From Candidatus Agrococcus pullicola (GTDB lineage: Bacteria > Actinomycetota > Actinomycetes > Actinomycetales > Microbacteriaceae): a stretch of 21,576 nt of DNA. Each line of letters opens with the position of its first letter. Within the stretch, counting starts at the first letter, position 1. Below the pieces are notes generated by a model. The model was given only the letters and a program-made list of their open reading frames with translations. It was not told the DNA's origin and did not search any database. The position numbers and the translations under genes are program-made. Shown here piece after piece: positions 1 to 7,071 of this stretch. The stretch covers positions 1-21,576 of the forward strand of contig DXDC01000174.1 of assembly GCA_019115685.1 (NCBI GenBank), written 5' to 3'.

Positions 1-2681
1 GTCTCCGCGCCGGTGATGCCGTGGATATCGCACAGTGCGAGCCGAACGCCGAGTCTGCGATCCTTGCCTTCGCCGGTCCATTCGACCGTGTACGAGTCGG
101 TCGAGCGGTTGACGTCGAGCGGCAGCAGCGGCACCCCGAGCCGTCGGGTCTCGGTCATCAGCAGCCTGCGCGGATACATGCCGGGGTCGTGCTCGAGCAG
201 TGCCGCCATGAATTCCGCCGGATAGTGGGTCTTCAGCCACGCGGTCTGGTAGGTGGGTAGCGCAAACGCTGCGCCGTGCGCCTTGCAGAAGCCGAAGCTG
301 CCGAAGCCTCGCAGAGTCTCCCAGATTCGATCGATATCGCGATCGGAGAAGACACGGCGGCCGTTTTCGACGCGCTGCCGAGTACGGGAGCGAAACTCTC
401 GTTCGATCGCGTCGACGTCCTGCTCCATGCGGCGGCGCAGCTCGTCGGCATCCGCGAGGCTGATGCCCATGCACTCGTGCAGAATGCGCATCACGTGCTC
501 GTGGTAGATCACGACGCTGTAGCTGTCTTCGAGAAACCATCGGAAGCGCGGATGCAGGGGATCGGGTGCCTGGAACCCAAGTTTCGTATCGACATACGGG
601 CCGATCATGTTGCCCTTCATCGGGCCGGGTCGGAACAGCGAGATGTCGGCAATGAGGTCTTCGTAACGGTCGGGCTGCATCTTGCCGATGAGTTCTCGCT
701 GCCCCGGAGACTCGATCTGGAACATGCCGAGCGTGTGCGTCGTCCGGATCGCTTCGAACGTCGGCTCGTCGTCGTGCGGCAGCGCGTCGACGTCGACACG
801 GCCGGCGGGGGAGATGTAGGGCGCATCCACCGGCAGGCCGCCGGCGCGTGCGGCACCCGGGCCATGGGCGCGCTCGATCTCGCCGACGGCATAGGCGATC
901 GACGACTGCATCCGCACCCCGAGCACATCGAGTTTGAGCAGGCCGAGGTCGTCGACGTCGTCCTTGTCGAACTGGCTCATCGGCAGCCCGATGCCGGTCG
1001 GCTGCACAGAGGTGACGCTGAGCAGCTGATCGTTGCTGAGGATCACGCCGCACGGATGCATCGAGATGTGCCGGGGTAGGCGATCGAGTCGTTCGGTGAC
1101 GTCGACGAGCATGTCGACGCGTCTGTCGCTACGGACGAGCTCGGCGATCTCGCGCAGCTCTGGCTTGCGGTCGAGCGAGTCGCGGAAATCGCGTGCGTTG
1201 AATCGCCACAGATGCTTGGCGATGTGATCGACTCGCTCCGGGTCGATGCCGAGGGCAAGCCCAGCATCGCGGGATGCGCCTCTCGCTCGATAGCGGTTCT
1301 GCATCGACAGCAGTGTCACTCGGTTGTCGCCGTAGCGTTCGAAGATCGCTCGGTACACTTCGTGCCTGCGCGCCGACTCGACATCGATATCGATGTCGGG
1401 CAGCGTGGCTCGCTTTTCTCCCAGAAACCGCTCGAACAGCAGATCGTGTTCGAGTGGGTCGACGTTTGAAATACGCAGCAGGTAGTTCACGAGGGATCCG
1501 GCACCCGAGCCGCGAGCCTGCACGCGTACACCGAGTGAACGGATGAGATCGACAACGTCGACGACCGTCAGGAAGAACGTCTGGAAGCCGAACTGCTCGA
1601 TGGTGCGCAGCTCGTCGTCCAAGCGTTCACGAACGTCGGTTTCGCCGCTCCGCCAGAGACGCGGATACCGTTCGGCGATAGCGTCCTCGCATCGTCGCCG
1701 AAGTGCCTGCAGCGGGTCTCCGCGGATGCCGAGCACCTTTGCTTCTGGCACTTTCGGCTGCTGCCATCCGACGTCGGTGTCGGGGTCGAGTCGGCAGCGA
1801 TCCGCGAGCCGTTCCGTGTCGGCCAGTAAGGCAGCGGTGTCATCAGGGCCGAGCCCTGCGTGTTCGGCGATGTTCTGTGCGATCAGGTGCATTTTCGCCG
1901 GGGGCTTGAACCATGCTTGCGCGTTCGGCTGTGGCTGGAACGTGCCGAGGGCGGCGAGCCGCCCAACTGCATCCAGCACATCGCCCGTCACCGCATCGTC
2001 CGGGGTCAGATAGCGGACGCGATTGGTGAGCACCGCCGGCACTCCGGATGCCCGCGCAAGCCGCAGCGTATCCGCTGCGTGCCCTAGGCTCGCCTCCTTG
2101 CCGGGCCGGGTGTGATGGCAGACGACTTCGAGCGCGATACCGCCCGGCAGGAGTTGTTGCCAGCGATCGAGCGCTGTACGGGCATCCGCAACCCTGCCGG
2201 TGAGCAGTGCACGGCCGACATCGCTGCTGGGCCCGAGCAGCACAGTGGCCGTGGGAGGGCCTTCGCCGTGCAGTAGCGCGCTGATCCGGCTCGGTGTGAG
2301 ATTAGCGATGCGGTAGGCGGCGCCGTTCTGCGCCTTGACTGCTCGGCGAGGTGCCCCGTATGAGGCGGAGACCGTGCGGGCAAGCGCGGCCCATCCCGCG
2401 CCGCCGATGTTCCCGTGAGCGAGCAGCGTGACATCGCTCACGCTTTCGTACGTCCCTTCCCGCGAGCCAATCTGCAGTTCGGCACCGACGATCGGATCGA
2501 TGTGTGCCGCTAGGCAGGCGCGGATATGTCTGACGGCACCGTAGAGCCCGTCGCGGTCGGTAATCGCGGCTGCGTCGGCACCGGCAGCAGCAGCGGCTTC
2601 GACGAGCACCTCTGGTGTCGTCGTGCCGTGTCGCGCCGAGAACATGCTCGCGACGTGCAGGTGTGTGAACCGTTTAGTCAT
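1..2681 (-). CDS. dnaE2: Error-prone DNA polymerase DnaE2 (3'-truncated by window edge)
   Basis: Family C DNA polymerase alpha subunit for translesion synthesis during SOS mutagenesis. 893 residues are visible; the family is usually somewhat over 1,000, so part of the C-terminus lies outside the window. An N-terminal PHP domain begins HLHVASMFS (residues 7-15) and contains ITDRDGLYG. The polymerase palm has GSGAGSLV (391-398), PDIDID (428-433, two catalytic Asp) and KLDVLG (third catalytic Asp, D585). Further landmarks are FRPGPMKG, YHEHVMRI and the FGSFGFCKAHGAAFA helix-hairpin region. The ATG overlaps the DUF6504 stop (ATGACTAA), so translation is probably coupled. The reading frame matched at every stretch I translated. 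DnaE2 rather than replicative DnaE1 is inferred from the DUF6504 neighbour and the divergent PHP; DnaE2 normally works with ImuA'/ImuB, neither of which is in the window. Confidence 0.93.
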   Translation of the reverse strand, partial: MTKRFTHLHVASMFSARHGTTTPEVLVEAAAAAGADAAAITDRDGLYGAVRHIRACLAAHIDPIVGAELQIGSREGTYESVSDVTLLAHGNIGGAGWAALARTVSASYGAPRRAVKAQNGAAYRIANLTPSRISALLHGEGPPTATVLLGPSSDVGRALLTGRVADARTALDRWQQLLPGGIALEVVCHHTRPGKEASLGHAADTLRLARASGVPAVLTNRVRYLTPDDAVTGDVLDAVGRLAALGTFQPQPNAQAWFKPPAKMHLIAQNIAEHAGLGPDDTAALLADTERLADRCRLDPDTDVGWQQPKVPEAKVLGIRGDPLQALRRRCEDAIAERYPRLWRSGETDVRERLDDELRTIEQFGFQTFFLTVVDVVDLIRSLGVRVQARGSGAGSLVNYLLRISNVDPLEHDLLFERFLGEKRATLPDIDIDVESARRHEVYRAIFERYGDNRVTLLSMQNRYRARGASRDAGLALGIDPERVDHIAKHLWRFNARDFRDSLDRKPELREIAELVRSDRRVDMLVDVTERLDRLPRHISMHPCGVILSNDQLLSVTSVQPTGIGLPMSQFDKDDVDDLGLLKLDVLGVRMQSSIAYAVGEIERAHGPGAARAGGLPVDAPYISPAGRVDVDALPHDDEPTFEAIRTTHTLGMFQIESPGQRELIGKMQPDRYEDLIADISLFRPGPMKGNMIGPYVDTKLGFQAPDPLHPRFRWFLEDSYSVVIYHEHVMRILHECMGISLADADELRRRMEQDVDAIEREFRSRTRQRVENGRRVFSDRDIDRIWETLRGFGSFGFCKAHGAAFALPTYQTAWLKTHYPAEFMAALLEHDPGMYPRRLLMTETRRLGVPLLPLDVNRSTDSYTVEWTGEGKDRRLGVRLALCDIHGITGAE

Positions 2682-2997
2682 ACACGCTGGTGACTCGCCA
2701 CGTGCCATCCGGGTCTGCTGCGAGATCGATCAGAAGGATTTCACCACCGTCGACGGCGCGGATCTGCACCTGCCACATGCGCTGCTCTATCGGCAGTGCA
2801 GCCGTGCGCGGCACTCGTTGCTCGAGCATCCACCATTCGATGCGATCGATCCAGGGGATGGGCTTCGAGTGCACGAGGAATCTGCGCCCGCGCCAGACGA
2901 GTCGTTCGGGGGCTCCGGAGGCGGTCGTCCAGACGGATGCGGGCTCATCGGGGTCGAGCCCGGGCCGTCGAGAATCGATCATGTGTTCTACTGTCAT
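2674..2997 (-). CDS. DUF6504 family protein, partner gene of dnaE2
   Basis: A 107-residue soluble protein with the aromatic-rich core WRGRRFLVHSKPIPWIDRIEWW and a C-terminal beta-rich part (WQVQIRAVDGGEILLIDLA) ending TWRVTSVYD. I recognise it as the actinobacterial DUF6504 family, usually encoded between imuB and dnaE2; its molecular function is unknown. ATG at 2997 is preferred over a GTG two codons upstream because GGAGG (3006-3010) is 8 nt from the ATG but only 2 nt from the GTG. It overlaps dnaE2 by 8 nt, so the two are one operon. It is the first gene of the unit here and has no imuB upstream. Confidence 0.8.
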   Translation of the reverse strand: MTVEHMIDSRRPGLDPDEPASVWTTASGAPERLVWRGRRFLVHSKPIPWIDRIEWWMLEQRVPRTAALPIEQRMWQVQIRAVDGGEILLIDLAADPDGTWRVTSVYD

Positions 2998-3016
2998 GCC
3001 CACTACCTCCGCATTT

Positions 3017-3036
3017 ACTAGAACATTAGTGCTAGT
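3017..3036. promoter_or_regulatory. LexA/SOS-box-like palindrome upstream of DUF6504-dnaE2
   Basis: The 20-bp imperfect palindrome ACTAGAACATTAGTGCTAGT has 7 of 10 base pairs matched. Its core GAACATTAGTGC differs at one position from the actinobacterial LexA pattern GAAC-N4-GTTC. It lies just upstream of the GGAGG ribosome site of the dnaE2 operon, which is where an SOS operator would sit. LexA control of dnaE2 is established in mycobacteria; its use here is inferred. Confidence 0.5.
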
Positions 3037-3175
3037 AAGAGTCTAGGATCGACCTGTGACATTGCAACTCTGCACGGCGTGGCGGATGGTCGGTCGGATG
3101 CTTGGCCGGCCCGCCAGACGGATGATCGATCGAATGGCCGACTGCGGTTGCCGGGTGCGCGAAAACTGATCGATC

Positions 3176-3236
3176 GCGAAAAGCGGACGGTCCGGCCAGT
3201 GATTCGTTGCACTCGCTCGATGCGTCCGCTTTTCGC
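3176..3236. repeat. Perfect 14-bp inverted repeat with 33-nt loop
   Basis: GCGAAAAGCGGACG at 3176-3189 is repeated as its exact reverse complement at 3223-3236. There is no T-tract after either arm, and both flanking genes read away from it, so it is not an ordinary terminator for them. It may be a regulatory element, a small structured transcript or a degenerate mobile repeat. Confidence 0.6.
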
Positions 3237-3264
3237 AAGGCGGAGAGCCGACAATATTGCATTC

Positions 3265-3301
3265 TTGACTATAGTGTGTGCCACACAGTATTGTGTTCAA
3301 T
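3265..3301 (+). promoter_or_regulatory. padR promoter with PadR-type operator, leaderless start
   Basis: TTGACT (3265-3270), an 18-nt spacer and TATTGT (3289-3294) form a good sigma-A-type promoter whose predicted start point falls at the padR ATG (3302). A 25-bp imperfect palindrome, CTATAGTGTGTG-C-CACACAGTATTG (3269-3293, 10 of 12 pairs), fills the spacer and overlaps the -10 element. PadR proteins commonly autoregulate through such palindromes. Confidence 0.6.
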
Positions 3302-3649
3302 ATGAGCGAAGAGTTTGAAACCCATCTGCAGGAGCTGCGCCGCGGCACCGTCGTGCTCGCCTGCCTGCAGTTGCTGCGCACGGCAGGCTACGGCTACGGG
3401 CTACTCGAAGCACTTGAGCAGCGTGGATTCGCGACCGACGCGAACACGCTGTACCCGCTGCTGCGCCGCCTGGAGAAGCAGGGGTATCTCACGAGCGAGT
3501 GGAACACCACCGAAGCGCGTCCGCGCAAGTTCTACCGCACATCACCCGATGGGCAGCGGCTCGCCGACAAGCTCACGGAGGAATGGGCGTCACTCACCGC
3601 CGCCATCGCCTCCCTCTCAGACGACACCACCAGCACCGAGGAGAACTGA
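3302..3649 (+). CDS. PadR family transcriptional regulator
   Basis: A 115-residue winged-helix regulator. The PadR pattern is clear: RGTVVLACLQLLRTAGYGYGLLEAL (14-38), then the recognition region TDANTLYPLLRRLEKQGYLTSEW (45-67) and wing RPRKFYRTSPDGQ. ATG 3302 is chosen over an in-frame GTG 24 nt upstream because the family N-terminus begins near here and the -10 element lies 7 nt before it; there is no Shine-Dalgarno, consistent with a leaderless mRNA. The stop is one base from the next gene's ATG. PadR genes paired with HAAS-domain membrane proteins are a common layout; PadR probably represses the pair in response to an unknown ligand. Confidence 0.92.
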   Translation: MSEEFETHLQELRRGTVVLACLQLLRTAGYGYGLLEALEQRGFATDANTLYPLLRRLEKQGYLTSEWNTTEARPRKFYRTSPDGQRLADKLTEEWASLTAAIASLSDDTTSTEEN

Positions 3650-3650
3650 T

Positions 3651-4604
3651 ATGACCACCACGCTGACCGAAAGGTATATCGCCCAGGCCATCAAGGGCCT
3701 TCCGCCAGAAATGCAAGATGATGTCAGGGCCGAGCTCGAGGCATCCATCGCCGACGCCATCGAGTCGGAGCTTGAGCAGGGGGAAGAGCGCGGCGACCCC
3801 GAGCGTACCGTGCTCACCGAACTCGGCGACCCTGGTGCGCTCGCGGCCGGTTACATTGATCGACCGCTGCAGCTGATCGGCCCGAAGTACTTCCTGACCT
3901 GGTGGCGGTTGCTGAAGCTGCTGATCTGGATCGTGATTCCCTGCGTTGTCGGAGCCGTGGCGTTGGGCTTGGCGATCTCAGAAGCTTCGTTCGGCGAGAT
4001 CATCGGCCAAACGATCGCTGTCAGCGTCACGGTATTCGTCCACCTGTGCTTCTGGGTGACGCTCGTCTTCGCAATTCTCGAACGAGCCGGTGCGGACACC
4101 GGCGCGGAATGGGACGTTGACCAGCTGCCCGAGCCGCAGTCGACGGGCACTGGCAGGGCCGATCTCATTGCAGCGCTCATCTTCTTGGGCATCACGGTCG
4201 GTGCGCTGCTCTGGGATTCCTTCATCGGTTTCATTCGTGTGGATGGCGAAGCGTTGTCCCTCATGAACCCGGACCTCTGGCCGGCATGGATGGCCCTGCT
4301 CTTCGTGATTTTCGCAATCGACGTCGTGCTCGCCATCGCGATCTTCGTGAAGGGACGCTGGACAACCGCCTTCGCGGTCGTGAATACCGCGCTCGCCGTG
4401 TCGTTCGCCAGTTGGGGCCTGACGCTGTTGGGTCGTGGGCAACTCGTGAACTCGGAGTGGCTCGATTTCGTGTTCCTGCAGAACGGCGTCGGGCACGATG
4501 TATTGCGCATCCTGGCAGTGCTGCTCGGCTTCGGTATCGCCGGCTTCTCGCTGTGGAGCATTATCGACGGTTGGCTCAAGCGACGCCGGGATGCGCGGCG
4601 CTAG
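3651..4604 (+). CDS. HAAS-type (permease prefix) domain membrane protein
   Basis: A 317-residue integral membrane protein. Residues 1-75 form a soluble helical domain (RYIAQAIKGLPPEMQDDVRAEL..., then ERTVLTELGDPGALAAGYIDRP) typical of HAAS/permease-prefix domains that accompany PadR regulators. Six hydrophobic segments follow, at about 88-108, 120-143, 171-194, 211-233, 237-260 and 284-306, and the protein ends in a basic tail, KRRRDARR. GAGGAG (3638-3643) lies 7 nt before the ATG. It is co-transcribed with padR (1-nt gap). No catalytic motif is visible; a role in envelope stress signalling or as an ABC-system accessory is possible but unproven. Confidence 0.82.
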   Translation: MTTTLTERYIAQAIKGLPPEMQDDVRAELEASIADAIESELEQGEERGDPERTVLTELGDPGALAAGYIDRPLQLIGPKYFLTWWRLLKLLIWIVIPCVVGAVALGLAISEASFGEIIGQTIAVSVTVFVHLCFWVTLVFAILERAGADTGAEWDVDQLPEPQSTGTGRADLIAALIFLGITVGALLWDSFIGFIRVDGEALSLMNPDLWPAWMALLFVIFAIDVVLAIAIFVKGRWTTAFAVVNTALAVSFASWGLTLLGRGQLVNSEWLDFVFLQNGVGHDVLRILAVLLGFGIAGFSLWSIIDGWLKRRRDARR

Positions 4605-4704
4605 TCGGCACCCTGCCCGGCGTTGTCGGCAGTGCTTCTACCACGGCGCGGTCGTGAACTTCGCGAGAATTCGGTCACACCGTTCCGGTCGGCTCGGCGG
4701 TGTC

Positions 4705-4732
4705 GGGCCGAATTCGGCCCCGTTATCTATTC
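4705..4732 (+). terminator. Candidate intrinsic terminator after the padR operon
   Basis: The perfect palindrome GGGCCGAATTCGGCCC (4705-4720, 6-bp GC stem with AATT loop) is followed by the moderately T-rich CGTTATCTATT. It lies between the convergent ends of the HAAS protein gene and hxlR and could serve both strands. The T-tract is imperfect. Confidence 0.45.
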
Positions 4733-4739
4733 GCGTCGG

Positions 4740-5075
4740 TCATTCCCTGTAGCGCTTTGCAAACGATGCACCCCAGGCATCCATAGCGTTCACCAATGGT
4801 TCGAGGGATGCACCCGTTTCGGTCAGTGCGTATTCGACTCGCGGCGGCACCTCGGGATATACGGTTCGCCGCACGATGCCGTCTTCTTCGAGTTCCCGAA
4901 GCTGGCGAGTCAGCGTCTTCGTGTTCGCCAGGGGTATGAGACGACCCAGCTCGTTGAACCGTCGAGTGCCTTCCAGAAGATGTTTGACGATCGTCAGTTT
5001 CCACGTGCCTCCCAGCACGGATACCGCGACTTCGACGGGGCAGACCTCTATCGCCCGTGACACCGGCAATCGCAT
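4740..5075 (-). CDS. HxlR/MarR-like transcriptional regulator (probable redox sensor)
   Basis: A 111-residue HxlR-family winged-helix protein with the family pattern CPVEVAVSVLGGTWKLTIVKHLLEG (12-36), RRFNELGRLIP, TKTLTRQLRELEEDGIVRR and the wing PPRVEYALTETG. Cys12 is at the position of the redox-active N-terminal cysteine of YodB/QorR-type members. GGAGG (5080-5084) is 4 nt from the ATG. It is divergent from a quinone reductase gene, with a small palindrome between them. By analogy with QorR/YodB it probably represses that gene until quinones or diamide modify Cys12; this is inference from family and context. Confidence 0.9.
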   Translation of the reverse strand: MRLPVSRAIEVCPVEVAVSVLGGTWKLTIVKHLLEGTRRFNELGRLIPLANTKTLTRQLRELEEDGIVRRTVYPEVPPRVEYALTETGASLEPLVNAMDAWGASFAKRYRE

Positions 5076-5090
5076 GATTCCTCCTAAGAG

Positions 5091-5104
5091 ACAGAAATGT
5101 CTGT
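5091..5104. promoter_or_regulatory. Candidate HxlR operator in divergent region
   Basis: ACAGAAATGTCTGT has perfect 5-bp arms (ACAGA/TCTGT) and 12 of 14 symmetric positions. It sits between hxlR and the quinone reductase gene, where a dimeric HxlR protein could cover both promoters. It also covers the upstream in-frame ATG (5097), one reason to prefer the later start for the reductase. Confidence 0.4.
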
Positions 5105-5141
5105 ACTAGCAGAATCTACTCTAAGCGGAGATCATGGGTGT

Positions 5142-5945
5142 ATGAAGCATATCGACGACAATCCAGGAACAATCTTGTGGGTCAGCGCTCACCCCGAGCC
5201 GGAATCCCTCAATGGCAATCTGCGACGCGACGGCCTCGCCCATCTACGTCGGGCTGGACACGAGGTGCTCGAATCCGACCTTTACGCCATGGATTGGAAC
5301 CCCGTCGTGCGTGCTCAGGATGGTGGGCACACGGCGGAGGATGAGCGCATCTTCCGAGTCGGTGCCGATACTCGCAGCGCCCACCTCTCGGATGCGCAAC
5401 CGGCCGATATCGTCCGAGAGCAGGAGAAACTCCATCGTGCCGACGCGGTCGTCATCCAGTTCCCCATGTGGTGGTACGGGATGCCCGCGATCCTCAAGGG
5501 GTGGTTCGACCGTGTGTTCGTCAGCGGATTCGCCTTCGGCTCCGATCCGCTCACGGGGCGCAGGCTCCGTTTCGAACAGGGGCGTTTCGTCGGCAAGCGC
5601 GCGCTGGTGGTGACCACGCTCGGCGACCGTGCGGGATCCATCGGCCCGCGGGGAAAGACCGGAGAACTGCAAGAACTGCTCTTCGGGCTGTTGCACGGCA
5701 CCTTCGCGTACACGGGCATGAGCGCTCTGCCGCCCTGGGCGCTTCCGAGCGCTGACCATTTGACCGACTACGGCCGGGCGAGAGACGATCTCTTCCGACG
5801 CCTTGACAGGCTCTACAGCGATGCGCCGATTCCGTATCGACCGCAGTTTACCGGCGACTATACGGACGAATGGGAGCTGCTGCCGCATATCCTGCCCGGT
5901 GAGCACGGTCTCCGCGTGCACATCGATGCAGATGCGGTGGGATGA
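5142..5945 (+). CDS. NAD(P)H-dependent quinone oxidoreductase, flavodoxin-like fold
   Basis: A 267-residue FMN/FAD-binding oxidoreductase of the NQO/MdaB/KefF type, predicted to reduce quinones by two electrons in the cytoplasm. Characteristic stretches are TILWVSAHPEPESLNGNL (near the N-terminus, flavin phosphate loop), ADAVVIQFPMWWYGMPAILKGWFDRVF and KRALVVTTLGDRAGSIGPRG, and a TGMSALPPW motif in the C-terminal half. ATG 5142 is chosen because it begins the conserved fold and has GGAG 11 nt upstream; an in-frame ATG at 5097 would add 15 unrelated residues inside the putative operator. It is divergent from hxlR, which probably controls it. Confidence 0.88.
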   Translation: MKHIDDNPGTILWVSAHPEPESLNGNLRRDGLAHLRRAGHEVLESDLYAMDWNPVVRAQDGGHTAEDERIFRVGADTRSAHLSDAQPADIVREQEKLHRADAVVIQFPMWWYGMPAILKGWFDRVFVSGFAFGSDPLTGRRLRFEQGRFVGKRALVVTTLGDRAGSIGPRGKTGELQELLFGLLHGTFAYTGMSALPPWALPSADHLTDYGRARDDLFRRLDRLYSDAPIPYRPQFTGDYTDEWELLPHILPGEHGLRVHIDADAVG

Positions 5946-6004
5946 CCGGGTACGTCGTCACGCGTGGGCGGGCCGAGGTGCTTTGCTGCGATGAGCAGCC
6001 CGGG

Positions 6005-6038
6005 CGTCGTGCTCGAGAGCGCGAGCGACGTTCGCTTA
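6005..6038 (+). terminator. Candidate hairpin terminator after quinone reductase
   Basis: CGTCGTGCTCG (6005-6015) can pair with CGAGCGACG (6022-6030) with a 2-nt bulge and a 6-nt loop, followed by TTCGCTT. It lies between two convergent genes. A second small hairpin, GCTGC-GATGA-GCAGC, is just upstream. The T-tract is poor, so confidence is modest. Confidence 0.35.
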
Positions 6039-6040
6039 GC

Positions 6041-6924
6041 TCAGCCCAGCCGCTCGAGAAACTCGATGACAGCGGGATGGACGACCTTCGGGCGGTCGCG
6101 CTGCACCCAGTGACCGGCATCCTCGACCACGACCAGCGTGGCGTCCGGGAGGCGCTCGGCGGCGCTGCGCACCGCAGAGAGCGGGATGCCGGTGTCGCCA
6201 TCCCGTGCACGACCAACGTTGGTATGCGCAGTTCGCTGAGCCGGTCGCTGTAGTCGGAGCGTAAGCCGAGGCGGCGAAATTGATCTCGTTGCCACTGCCC
6301 GAACACGTCGAAACCACTGCTGTTCTGCGCTTCCCAAAGCACTTCTTCCAGCAGCTCCTCCGTGCGCTCCTCGGGGTTGTGGAGCAGTGAATCGAGGCTC
6401 GCCTTCAGCCAGCTGCGACGTCGCTGATACAGCTTCATGAGCGGGACCATGAGCCCCGAGTGCACAGTGGCCCACGTGAGGGAGTGCAGGGGTCGGCGCA
6501 GTCTGCCGTCGAATTGGAAGCGCGAGAGCCCGTAGGAACCGAACAGCATGGCGCCGACAGCTCCGGAGGGCTGCGTGAGCAGATGCCCGATCGTCATGCC
6601 GCCGCCCATCGAGAGCCCGCCGAGCACGTACTCGTCGAGCTCCATCGCCTGGAGGAACTCGCCCACGTACAGCACCAGCCGCTCCTGGGTGGAGCGCCAC
6701 GGTGCCGGCGCACTGTGTCCGTAGCCAGGATGATCGGGTGCGATGACAGGGTAGCCGCGGTTCGAGAGCTCGTCACCGAGTTTGCTCCAGGAGAGCGAAG
6801 CGCTGTCGAGCCCGGCGCCGTGCAGGAGCACGATGGGAGGAAACTGCAGTGCCGTCTCCGGCATCCATTCGAGATAGGAGATCTCGCCCCAGGGCAGTGC
6901 GCGAGTGTTGCGGGTCGGCTCCAT
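6041..6924 (-). pseudogene. Alpha/beta hydrolase interrupted by a one-base frameshift
   Basis: Repaired, this is a 294-residue alpha/beta-hydrolase: IVLLHGAGLDSASLSW (oxyanion HG, 31-46), APDHPGYGHS, nucleophile elbow GGLSMGGG with Ser105, TLVVHG...D, and AGHWVQRDRP with the catalytic His. The frame from the ATG (6924; AGGAG 8 nt upstream at 6933-6937) is intact to TLVVHG, then the coding frame moves by one at the CCC of 6202-6204. Adding one G on the coding strand restores HGDGDTGIPLSAVRSAAE and the proper stop at 6041. As given, translation would run about 358 residues into antisense of the reductase and lose the catalytic Asp and His. This is either a recent null allele or a base missed in a short G-run. 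Confidence 0.85.
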
Positions 6925-7014
6925 GTCGGTGGCTCCTCTCGTGCATAATTGCGTCGGGACCAGAGTATGCACACCGGTCACAACGGCAACACGCTGCGGG
7001 CAAACGAGGCGGCA

Positions 7015-7039
7015 ACTAGCGTGTCCGAAAACCGCTAGT
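7015..7039. promoter_or_regulatory. Inverted repeat in the alkA promoter region
   Basis: ACTAGCG (7015-7021) and CGCTAGT (7033-7039) are exact reverse complements separated by 11 nt, immediately upstream of the alkA -10 region. It could be an operator, for example for the AraC-like domain of the encoded AdaA-AlkA protein acting on itself; this is unproven. Confidence 0.4.
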
Positions 7040-7058
7040 GTTGTGCTCTTTCGGCAGG

Positions 7059-7064
7059 TACGCT
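7059..7064 (+). promoter_or_regulatory. -10 element of adaA-alkA (leaderless configuration)
   Basis: TACGCT matches the actinobacterial TANNNT -10 and lies 7 nt before the ATG at 7072; no convincing Shine-Dalgarno is present. Transcription would start at or next to the start codon. Confidence 0.4.
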
Positions 7065-7071
7065 GGCCAGC

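Larger units (their letters stand above)
2998..3301. other. Divergent intergenic region between dnaE2 operon and padR
   Basis: About 300 bp with no convincing gene; short open frames on both strands lack a start context or family resemblance. It contains the LexA-like palindrome near the left end, the padR promoter/operator near the right end, and in the middle a perfect 14-bp inverted repeat (listed separately). Two copies of TGATCGATCG flank the central part (near 3124 and 3168). Confidence 0.6.

Noticed and set aside
3851..4579. A 242-codon minus-strand open frame under the HAAS gene
   Set aside because: Composition (Ser/Thr/Pro/Lys-rich) is that of an antisense shadow; the plus strand encodes six clear membrane helices and a good ribosome site.
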